A stretch of 5,038 bases of DNA, taken from the NCBI GenBank assembly GCA_027009605.1, contig JALVCY010000102.1:1-5038 (forward strand), in the 5' to 3' direction. The notes under the pieces are model-generated. The model was not told the origin of the DNA. It saw only the letters and a list, made by a program, of their open reading frames with translations, and ran no database searches. The translations under genes and the position numbers were made by a program. Source of the stretch: Saprospiraceae bacterium (GTDB lineage: Bacteria; Bacteroidota; Bacteroidia; Chitinophagales; Saprospiraceae). Each line of letters starts with the position of its first letter. Position 1 is the first letter of the stretch. Below, piece by piece: positions 1-5,038 of the stretch.

Positions 1-22
1 CCGAAAAGTCAATTTTTGTACC

Positions 23-264
23 CTAGTGCAGCGTGGTGTCCCTCCTACGGAGCTATATCCCGACTATTTTAGTCTTAAAGATGTCGTCCCGCCGGGGCTC
101 AGGTATGGGTATTTTGCCCCCCCCCCGCTGGGGCTTTCAAGAGTGGGCATCTCGGATGCGTCGTCTCTGTTGTCAACCCCGGCGAGGCAACACCTTTGTA
201 ACAGACAACATCCGCACGATACTAGAAGCCCCGGCGGGGCGACACCTAGTCTCAATCGCACTAG
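23..264. repeat. Compound GC-rich dispersed repeat made of 20-base modules in both orientations
   Basis: The stretch is built from related modules of about 20 bases of the general form GGTGTCGCCCCGCCGGGGCT. Forward-type modules lie at 35-54, 80-99 and 116-135, and reverse-complement modules at 175-194 and 227-246. The module at 80-99 matches the reverse complement of 227-246 at 18 of 20 positions. A short hairpin (GCATC, 3-base loop, GATGC) sits at 147-159, and the block is bounded by a 7-base inverted pair, CTAGTGC at 23-29 and GCACTAG at 258-264. A run of ten C lies at 117-126. Several frames are open here, but they translate the repeat, have no family resemblance and overlap on both strands, so I call no gene. 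Similar GC-rich modules are, as I recall, dispersed in many Bacteroidota genomes. The outer limits are approximate and the function is unknown. Confidence 0.6.
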
Positions 265-371
265 TTATCATAAAGAAACTCTAACAAAAATTAGCAGATA
301 ACTAAAAAAATACAAAATAACAACATATAACAACGCTATCTATTGGCTCATCGTTCTTAAACTATATTTGT
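265..371. other. A/T-rich non-coding stretch between two repeats
   Basis: No gene is visible. The segment is A/T-rich, unlike the GC-rich repeat to its left. It contains an 8-base inverted pair, TAGTTATC at 262-269 and GATAACTA at 297-304, with a 27-base loop, which is too weak to call a terminator. TATATTTG at 363-370 fits the Bacteroidota -7 consensus TAnnTTTG, with a TTG at 343-345. The 17-base gap is a little shorter than the usual 19-21, so this is only a possible promoter for the gene at 538. The last eight bases, 364-371, are the first copy of the ATATTTGT direct repeat. Confidence 0.4.
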
Positions 372-454
372 GTAACTGTTTAGCTAGGACTATTTTCGTC
401 AAAAAATGCCCTTTTTGCCTTAAAATAGGGGCACCTAAATAGTTACATATTTGT
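364..454. mobile_element. MITE-like palindromic element, copy 1, with 8-bp flanking direct repeats
   Basis: A 75-bp element at 372-446 starts GTAAC and ends GTTAC. Its terminal 25 bases are inverted repeats matching at 19 of 25 positions. It is flanked exactly by ATATTTGT at 364-371 and 447-454, which looks like an 8-bp target duplication. Known of the family: IS66-type insertion sequences have ends beginning GTAA and make 8-bp duplications. Inferred: this is a non-autonomous derivative mobilised by an IS66-like transposase. No transposase is present, so the family link rests only on the ends and the duplication length. An alternative is a folded intergenic repeat with no transposition history. 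Confidence 0.5.
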
Positions 455-518
455 ATAACTGTTTAGCTAGGACTATTTTGGTCAAAAAATAGGGACACCT
501 AAATAGTTACATATTTGT
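447..518. mobile_element. MITE-like palindromic element, copy 2, shortened, sharing a direct repeat with copy 1
   Basis: The 56-bp element at 455-510 is a second copy of the one at 372-446. It is followed by a third ATATTTGT (511-518) and shares the middle one (447-454) with copy 1. It differs by G to A at its first base, C to G at 480 (copy 1 base 397), G to A at 495 (copy 1 base 431), and a 19-base deletion corresponding to 408-426 of copy 1. The third direct repeat ends 19 bases before the ATG of the gene at 538, so the tandem pair forms most of that gene's upstream region and may affect its expression. Confidence 0.5.
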
Positions 519-537
519 TTAATTTCAAACCTAAATT

Positions 538-2082
538 ATGAAATATTACCACTTTCTTTTGGCCAGCTTCTTTTCCTTAAGCTTATTACAAGGCCAAATC
601 TCCTTAGACCCATCTTTTGGTATCGATGGCATCACTTCTATAGCCGTTGGACTCCAAAATTCCGGCTCTTCGACCGTGTCCCTATTACCGGACGGTAAAT
701 TTATTGTATCCGGATATGGAGTGGCCGGTTTAGAAGGCTATGATTTTGCCCTTGCCAAATTTACACCCGAAGGCCAATTAGATGCCGGTTTTGCAGATAA
801 TGGAATATCACTATTAGATATATCAGGATATCAAAAATCTGATTTTCCTTATTCTTCTATCGTCCAAGACGATGGCAAGATACTAGTGGTCGGACGTTCC
901 AACGGTCTCAGTTCTTTAGATATAGTATTGGCTCGTTATCTATCGAATGGACAGTTGGACAGTCTGTTTGCGTATAATGGACACTTTACTTTTGATTACC
1001 AAGGGCTTGCTGACAGAGGGTATGATGTGGCCATACAAGCCGATCAAAAAATTGTCCTTTGCGGCTATTTTACCAAAGATGATTCTACTAGTGTTTTAAT
1101 GGCTATGAGATTTCATCCCAATGGGTTACTAGACTCTACTTTTGCTGATAATGGACTCTATATCAACGATTTTGGCGTAAGCAACTCAAGAGCCTATAAG
1201 ATTGAAGTCCTGCCGAATCAAAAATTGATTATTGCCGGACGGGCAGTATTCGATACCGGCAAAGACCTTGTCTTGCTACAACTCAACCCCGATGGGACGC
1301 CCGATACCGATTTTGGAACCAATGGAGTCTCCGTTATTGATGTCAGCAATGAAAGCTCCGATGTCTGTTTTAGTTTTTTAGTCCAAGAAGACAGCTCGTT
1401 TTTGATTGGGGGCGATGCCATGATTAACTCAACACACTTTGCGGCGCTGACCAAGGTTTTGCCTGATGGTACACTAGACATGAACTTTGGAACCAACGGC
1501 ATAATAATAGATACCTTAGCCGGAATCGAGAGAATTACTTCCATCATCAATCAACCCGATGGCAAAATTCTTGTAAATGCTCATTCCTCTTCAGTTAACA
1601 CCCTTATCCGATTTTCCTCCAATGGGCAATTGGACACCGACTTTGGAAACAATGGAGTCTATCTGCTTCCGATCTCTCACCATCTACTAGGAGATGCCCT
1701 GCTTTTTCAGCCGGATGGAAAACTGGTGGTTTTGGGCAAACAGATTATCGGCAATAAACAGCAGATGGCAATGGTCAGATTCATTACCGAATTTGCGGTA
1801 GGCGTCGTAGATTTTTCGCCGGTCGAAAATATCCTAATCTATCCGAACCCCATCCTTTCGGAAACCAATTTTGAGTATTCCCTTAAACAACCGGAGCAGC
1901 TTTCGCTAAAACTCTTTGACCTTTCGGGAAAATGCATCCGGACCTTCTTCTCCAACCAAGAAAAAAACCAAGGGAAACACCAAGAAAGCTTACGGATAAA
2001 TCCTACCATTCCGGCAGGCAACTATATTCTTCGCTTGAGTAATGAAACCGGTGCCGTGTCGGTGAAGATTACTAAGGGATAG
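538..2082 (+). CDS. Secreted delta-60 repeat (predicted seven-bladed beta-propeller) protein with T9SS type A sorting domain
   Basis: The 514-residue protein is predicted to be exported and attached to or released from the cell surface; its ligand or substrate is unknown. A signal peptide covers residues 1 to about 19 (MKYYHFLLASFFSLSLLQG). Seven repeats follow, each with an LDxxFxxNG-like motif starting at residues 23, 81, 140, 198, 255, 313 and 365. Spacing is 57-59 residues except the last, which is 52. Each is followed by a PDGK-(I/L)-(V/I)-like strand and an 'ALARF'-like strand, as in the delta-60 repeat family. Seven such repeats suggest a closed propeller, which is inference. Residues about 430-514 resemble the T9SS type A sorting domain, with YPNP at 435-438, an 'LKLFDLSGK' strand and a 'PAGNYILRLS' strand near the end. 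The ATG at 538 gives a good signal peptide. No Shine-Dalgarno is present, as is common in this phylum. The gene is probably monocistronic, since a terminator follows. Confidence 0.9.
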   Translation: MKYYHFLLASFFSLSLLQGQISLDPSFGIDGITSIAVGLQNSGSSTVSLLPDGKFIVSGYGVAGLEGYDFALAKFTPEGQLDAGFADNGISLLDISGYQKSDFPYSSIVQDDGKILVVGRSNGLSSLDIVLARYLSNGQLDSLFAYNGHFTFDYQGLADRGYDVAIQADQKIVLCGYFTKDDSTSVLMAMRFHPNGLLDSTFADNGLYINDFGVSNSRAYKIEVLPNQKLIIAGRAVFDTGKDLVLLQLNPDGTPDTDFGTNGVSVIDVSNESSDVCFSFLVQEDSSFLIGGDAMINSTHFAALTKVLPDGTLDMNFGTNGIIIDTLAGIERITSIINQPDGKILVNAHSSSVNTLIRFSSNGQLDTDFGNNGVYLLPISHHLLGDALLFQPDGKLVVLGKQIIGNKQQMAMVRFITEFAVGVVDFSPVENILIYPNPILSETNFEYSLKQPEQLSLKLFDLSGKCIRTFFSNQEKNQGKHQESLRINPTIPAGNYILRLSNETGAVSVKITKG

Positions 2083-2193
2083 TTCCAATTTTATAGGTCT
2101 CAAGCACACAGCATACTAGTCTCATATAGCGCTGTTGGATACAAAGAAGGAGGCTATGAAATTCTAGCTTTCTTTACACCCAAGATATTTAAG

Positions 2194-2226
2194 GGGAAAT
2201 GGCCAGTTGGTCATTTCCCTTTTTTT
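2194..2226 (+). terminator. Intrinsic transcription terminator after the delta-60 gene
   Basis: GGGAAATGGCC at 2194-2204 pairs with GGTCATTTCCC at 2209-2219, giving an 11-bp stem with one G-T wobble and a 4-base loop (AGTT). Seven T follow at 2220-2226. This is a classical rho-independent terminator about 110 bases after the stop codon at 2082, on the same strand. Confidence 0.88.
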
Positions 2227-2408
2227 CAAACTAATTGCGAATTCTCTTCAAAAGCTCTATTTCATTACCGTTGTCCAATCATTAAACCTAATCCCAAAAG
2301 TCATATTTTAAACATTGCTTTGGAGTCCACAAATCTTTATTTTGTTTCTTAAGGGCTTTCCTATAAAACTCAAGTTTCTGTAGTCAAATTCATGCCCGGG
2401 TAATGCTT
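2227..2408. other. Intergenic DNA without recognisable features
   Basis: This is A/T-rich sequence between the terminator of the forward gene and the repeat next to the 3' end of the reverse-strand gene. I see no convincing reading frame, promoter or RNA structure. Confidence 0.5.
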
Positions 2409-2477
2409 CTTAGTGTAAACTTAGTGTATTCTAAGTAATCTTAGTGGTAAGGAGAAGCGTAATACCTAACCACTGAG
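2409..2477. repeat. CTTAGTG-type short interspersed repeat with a hairpin
   Basis: Four tandem units of 9-11 bases lie at 2409-2419 (CTTAGTGTAAA), 2420-2430 (CTTAGTGTATT), 2431-2439 (CTAAGTAAT) and 2440-2448 (CTTAGTGGT). The last unit pairs with ACCACTGAG at 2469-2477 to make a 9-bp stem with one wobble and a 20-base loop. The reverse complement contains the ACCACTAAG/ACACTAAG words that I recall as a dispersed intergenic repeat of Bacteroidota. It lies just beyond the 3' end of the reverse-strand gene at 2514. It has no T-run on either strand, so I do not call it a terminator. Function unknown. Confidence 0.6.
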
Positions 2478-2513
2478 CACACGAAAACCCTTTTTGTTTC
2501 TTTTATTCGACCA

Positions 2514-3710
2514 TCACTCCCAATGTGATCTCCCCTTAATTTTACCCTTCTCATAATACTGCTGCAAACTATCTTTTTCCGAAAGGACATCCTCCGAATC
2601 CAATAAATCCAAATTCGGTCGCCCCGCATCCACCCAAGCAGAATACCAAGCCGATCCAACGCTATGGATGGCCTTCCGGAAACGGTCTTCAACCATCCCG
2701 TTCATCGCCTTTTGATAGGCCGCCGCAAAGGGCTTGCAAGGCGTTTTGACCATGATGGTATTGTGTTGTTCAAAGCACATTTGCTCATCGGCCGGATAGG
2801 TTTGGCGCAAGTGCTTTTCGATGGACAAAACAGAATCTACATAACTATGACTTTGGGTCACATAATCCCAAATCCATTGGCGCTTATCCCTAATATAATC
2901 CGCCTTGCCCACAAAATAATCATACTGTTCATCCGCAAATAATTCCGGAATTCTACTCTCCCAAAAAGCATGAATTCCCACTTGACCGGTCAATTGGCCG
3001 TTGTAGTTTTCGGTCGTATGCAAGGGGACATGCCCATCGGCAATATAATGCCCCAAATCAGCACTTCGATGCAAAATCCTTGACACGTCACCCGCTTGAA
3101 AAGCCCTAGTCAATTGCCTCATCAAATACTCCGTATAATACGGATTCAGGCCATCCGCAAATAAGTGATCGTTGACCAATAATTTTCCGCAAGGAAAGTC
3201 TTTATTCGCCCCGAGTTCCTGCAAAGAAGCACAATCATATTTTTGCCGATTATGAATATGCTTGCGAAAAAACGATTGATAAGTCTTGACGGGAATCATA
3301 TATCGAGACACACGCACCTTTTTCGTCGTCGCCCAATCAATTTGATCCGCTTTGACCAAAGGAATCGTATCCCCGTCTTGCGACAAAATCGAAATATCCG
3401 TATGCCGCATGGCATCCGTCACCCAATCCCTGGTCAATTCGGGAAAAGGCGGCTCTCCCCAGCGGTCCAGGTCAATATAATGCCTGGGCGCTTCCACTTT
3501 CAGGGCATATCTTCGCCGATCGGGATCCGGACTATGCTCGGTAATCCACTCAATATTTTTCTTATAGAAGCCAATCATCTCTTGGGGCAGAGTAAAGACC
3601 GCTAACCGGCCGATGTGCTTGTGCCCAAAGAAGCCCCACAAGGGTTTGGATTTAGACACCGCCCCCAAAGAAAATAGCAAAAGAACCATCAAAACCCATT
3701 TCTTCTTCAT
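2514..3710 (-). CDS. Exported zinc-dependent phospholipase C / S1-P1 nuclease-like protein
   Basis: The protein is 398 residues from the ATG at 3710. The frame extends to a TTG at 3737, but the ATG gives a standard signal peptide, MKKKWVLMVLLLFSLGAV, so I chose it. The fold is recognised from the metal ligands of the zinc phospholipase C / P1 nuclease superfamily: W25 and H30 (WGFFGH), D62 or D64, H77, H221, D225, H231 (HYIADGHVPLH), and H247 with E251 (HAFWE). The spacings W-5-H, H-4-D, D-6-H and H-4-E are those of the family, and the final Glu is as in phospholipase C rather than nuclease. The protein probably hydrolyses a phosphodiester (phospholipid or nucleotide) in the periplasm or outside the cell; the substrate cannot be told. 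Residues about 111-180 look like an insertion relative to related proteins I remember. Four cysteines (160, 174, 312, 325) could form disulfides. It is transcribed divergently from the transporter gene. Confidence 0.85.
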   Translation of the reverse strand: MKKKWVLMVLLLFSLGAVSKSKPLWGFFGHKHIGRLAVFTLPQEMIGFYKKNIEWITEHSPDPDRRRYALKVEAPRHYIDLDRWGEPPFPELTRDWVTDAMRHTDISILSQDGDTIPLVKADQIDWATTKKVRVSRYMIPVKTYQSFFRKHIHNRQKYDCASLQELGANKDFPCGKLLVNDHLFADGLNPYYTEYLMRQLTRAFQAGDVSRILHRSADLGHYIADGHVPLHTTENYNGQLTGQVGIHAFWESRIPELFADEQYDYFVGKADYIRDKRQWIWDYVTQSHSYVDSVLSIEKHLRQTYPADEQMCFEQHNTIMVKTPCKPFAAAYQKAMNGMVEDRFRKAIHSVGSAWYSAWVDAGRPNLDLLDSEDVLSEKDSLQQYYEKGKIKGRSHWE

Positions 3711-3796
3711 TTGCGCAAGATAAGAATACTTTGCCAAAAACAGAAACTTGGGAAAATACTACGCCACCTTTACGCACGACCAGGCGGCCCAACGGG

Positions 3797-3827
3797 TTAC
3801 ATTTGAAGCAAAAAAGGTGCACCTTTG
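3797..3827 (+). promoter_or_regulatory. Possible Bacteroidota-type promoter of the transporter gene
   Basis: CACCTTTG at 3820-3827 matches the -7 consensus TAnnTTTG at all fixed bases but the first, and the following C is common in this phylum. A weak -33 candidate, TTA at 3797-3799, lies 20 bases upstream, which is the expected spacing. Transcription would start near 3832-3835, leaving a leader of about 16-19 bases before the ATG at 3851. The -33 match is poor. Confidence 0.35.
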
Positions 3828-3836
3828 CGCCTTCAA
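3803..3836. promoter_or_regulatory. Interrupted 34-bp palindrome, candidate operator
   Basis: A perfect 14-bp palindrome, AAAGGTGCACCTTT, at 3813-3826 is flanked symmetrically by TTGAAG at 3803-3808 and CTTCAA at 3831-3836, each separated from it by four unpaired bases. Thirteen of 17 base pairs are symmetric about one centre. It covers the likely -7 element and start site of the transporter gene, so a dimeric regulator bound here would be expected to block transcription. No regulator gene is in the window. It could instead act as an RNA hairpin if transcription begins further upstream. Confidence 0.45.
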
Positions 3837-3850
3837 TCCAACACAAGAAT

Positions 3851-4726
3851 ATGATTGCCCTATTGCTTTCCATTTTATTTACGACGCTCCTAGGTATTGT
3901 TTTCAAGCTATACGGCAAGTATAAAATTGACATTTTTCAGGCTATTGTCTTTAACTATGTCACCTGCGTATTAGTCGCTTGGCTAGATATCGGTCAATTT
4001 CCTTTGCAAAAGTCGTCCTTGGAAGCGCCTTGGTTTGGGTGGGCCATTCTTTTGGGATTTCTATTTATTACGGGTTTTAATTTGGCAGCTCAAACCGTGA
4101 AATATTACGGCATCACAGCCGGCGCGATCATGCAAAAAATGTCGTTAGGATTTACCGTGGTTTTTTCTTTTTTGTATATGCACGAAGAGATGAATCTCTA
4201 TAAATGGTTGGGGGTCGTTGCTGCCATTTTAGCTATTTTCTTCACCAATTATCCTTCTCAACCGGCTTCAAAGTCCCAAAAAATAGACTTCAAACTCGCC
4301 ATCCCCATTTTTACCCTAGTCTTTGCCAGCTTAATCGAAATCATCTTCTTGGTCGTTGAAAAGAGAGTGGCGACCCAAAGTGCCGACCCGGTATTCATTG
4401 CGACCCTATTTGGCACCGCCGGTGTGATAGGTCTTGTCGGTCTAATCCCCCTGCTCGTTAGCGGCAAAGAACATCTAAAACAAAAAAATATAATTGCCGG
4501 CATCGCTTTGGGCTTACCGAATTACGGTGCGATTTATTTCATGCTCAAAGCGTTGGGTAGCGACTTGGATGCTTCGGTTTTCTTTACGTTAAATAATGTT
4601 GGGATTATAGTTTTGGCGGCGTTTTTTGCGGTGGTTATTTTTCGGGATCGTTTTTCAAGATACCAATATTTTGGGTTGGCTTTATCGGTTTTAGCTATTT
4701 TCTTGATTTCTTTTGGGGCTCGATAA
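3851..4726 (+). CDS. EamA/DMT-family inner-membrane transporter
   Basis: The 291-residue protein starts at the ATG at 3851, where the first membrane helix begins immediately. The frame opens 40 codons earlier at a TTG, but that extension is charged, proline-rich and overlaps the promoter region. Ten hydrophobic segments are visible, at about 2-20, 28-46, 61-80, 87-109, 116-133, 148-169, 178-203, 213-230, 241-263 and 271-289. They form two five-helix halves, as in the EamA (drug/metabolite transporter) family. Both halves end with the family's acidic residue, aromatic, Gly-rich helix pattern: HEEMNLYKWLG at 111-121 and RDRFSRYQYFG at 255-265, with Asp256 where Glu is more usual. The length is normal for the family. 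The substrate, such as a metabolite or amino acid, cannot be inferred. No Shine-Dalgarno is present and no clear terminator follows. Confidence 0.85.
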   Translation: MIALLLSILFTTLLGIVFKLYGKYKIDIFQAIVFNYVTCVLVAWLDIGQFPLQKSSLEAPWFGWAILLGFLFITGFNLAAQTVKYYGITAGAIMQKMSLGFTVVFSFLYMHEEMNLYKWLGVVAAILAIFFTNYPSQPASKSQKIDFKLAIPIFTLVFASLIEIIFLVVEKRVATQSADPVFIATLFGTAGVIGLVGLIPLLVSGKEHLKQKNIIAGIALGLPNYGAIYFMLKALGSDLDASVFFTLNNVGIIVLAAFFAVVIFRDRFSRYQYFGLALSVLAIFLISFGAR

Positions 4727-4800
4727 ATGAAGTGGTTCTCTGTTTGCCGTGTTGATTCTTTTCCTGCGATGTTTTTTTTCGCTCTCGTACAGCTGTCGGG

Positions 4801-5038
4801 ATGCGCAGATTTTTCCTGCAGATGTACGCTGATTTTTTTCCCGCAGATTTGCGCAGATTTCTTTCCCGCAGATTTTCGCAGATTTAATCCCGCAGATATA
4901 CGCAGATTTAATCCCGCAGATATACGCAGATTTAATTTCCCGCAGATGTTCGTAGATTTCTTTCTTGGAATCTCTCACCACTCACTACTCACCGCTCACT
5001 ACTTTCTTTTCCCGCAGATATACGCAGATTTAATTTCC
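4801..5038. repeat. CGCAGAT tandem repeat array, cut by the window end
   Basis: Tandem units of 24-26 bases of the form CCCGCAGATATACGCAGATTTAAT start at 4815 (diverged), 4840, 4865, 4889, 4913 and 4939, with a partial unit at 4801-4814 and another full unit at 5011. Each unit contains two CGCAGAT words, ten to twelve bases apart. Units at 4889, 4913 and 5011 are the most alike, and those toward 4801 are more diverged. The array is interrupted at about 4965-5010. It runs on past the window. I recall CGCAGATT repeats as a dispersed intergenic family in Bacteroidota. It is not a CRISPR: there are no unique spacers. Function unknown. Confidence 0.8.
4975..5002. repeat. 14-bp TCACC.CTCACTAC tandem duplication inside the CGCAGAT array
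   Basis: TCACCACTCACTAC at 4975-4988 is followed directly by TCACCGCTCACTAC at 4989-5002, with one mismatch. It sits in the gap between the units at 4939 and 5011. It resembles ACTCACTACTCAC-type simple repeats found near other intergenic repeats in this phylum, as I recall. Confidence 0.65.

Larger units (their letters stand above)
3711..3850. promoter_or_regulatory. Divergent intergenic region between the phospholipase-like and transporter genes
   Basis: This 140-bp region must hold the promoters of both divergent genes. For the reverse gene I find no good -7 element; the closest is TATCTTGC immediately before its ATG, one T short of consensus, which would leave almost no leader. For the forward gene see the separate promoter and palindrome entries. 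Long frames run through this region on both strands from TTG codons (3737 reverse, 3731 forward). They would put arginine- and proline-rich or otherwise non-signal sequence ahead of good membrane-targeting starts, so I treat the region as non-coding. Confidence 0.6.

Noticed and set aside
26..301. Overlapping open frames on both strands in the GC-rich repeat
   Set aside because: They translate the repeat modules, resemble no protein family and compete with each other; no start context or signal supports one over another.
1218..1550. Antisense frame inside the delta-60 gene
   Set aside because: It is a shadow of the repetitive, convincingly coding forward frame.
2147..2167. AAGGAGG followed by a tiny ATG-AAA-TTC-TAG frame
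   Set aside because: The spacing from the purine run to the ATG is only two bases, the frame has three codons, and this phylum rarely uses strong Shine-Dalgarno sites; likely chance.
3711..3737. N-terminal extension of the phospholipase-like gene to a TTG
   Set aside because: Nine extra residues precede a textbook signal peptide starting at the ATG at 3710, and the extension would hide it.
3731..3850. 40-residue N-terminal extension of the transporter from a TTG
   Set aside because: It is charged and proline-rich, overlaps the likely promoter and palindrome, and the first membrane helix starts exactly at the internal ATG at 3851.
4691..4981. Reverse-strand 96-codon frame across the CGCAGAT array
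   Set aside because: Its sequence is mostly IKSAYICG-type repeats from the DNA array, and it overlaps the end of the transporter gene in antisense.
4801..5038. Resemblance to a CRISPR array
   Set aside because: The units are contiguous with no unique spacers of constant length, and there are no cas genes.

Overview
This window looks like a chromosomal segment of a Bacteroidota bacterium, possibly from Saprospiria or a neighbouring class; the class is a guess. The evidence is a secreted protein with a C-terminal type IX secretion (T9SS) sorting domain, starts without Shine-Dalgarno sequences, a TAnnTTTG-like promoter element, and several short intergenic repeat families that I recall as typical of this phylum. 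Three protein genes are convincing. No tRNA, rRNA or CRISPR array was seen.

Layout. Bases 1-537 carry no gene. A roughly 240-bp compound repeat of GC-rich 20-base modules (about 23-264) is followed by an A/T-rich stretch and then two tandem copies of a small palindromic element (372-446 and 455-510). Each copy is flanked by the same 8-bp direct repeat, ATATTTGT, so the block looks like a short non-autonomous transposable element (MITE). Bases 538-2082 (+) encode an exported seven-repeat 'delta-60' protein, probably a beta-propeller, with a T9SS sorting tail. A strong intrinsic terminator follows at 2194-2226. The gap before the next gene, which is convergent, holds a CTTAGTG-type repeat (2409-2477).

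Bases 2514-3710 (-) encode an exported zinc-dependent phospholipase C / S1-P1 nuclease-like enzyme with all nine expected metal ligands. A 140-bp divergent promoter region (3711-3850) separates it from a ten-helix EamA/DMT-family transporter (3851-4726, +). That region contains an interrupted 34-bp palindrome over the likely transporter promoter. For both of these genes the longest reading frame begins at a TTG, and I moved the start to an internal ATG.

From about 4801 to the window end there is a tandem array of about 24-bp CGCAGAT repeats, interrupted by a TCACC-type 14-bp duplication. The array continues past the window edge.

The three genes do not form an evident pathway: the first two converge and the last two diverge, so each probably has its own promoter. 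No new multi-gene system is visible. The less ordinary content is the tandem MITE-like element, the palindrome in the divergent promoter, an apparent insertion in the phospholipase-like enzyme, and the density of distinct repeat families in the intergenic DNA.
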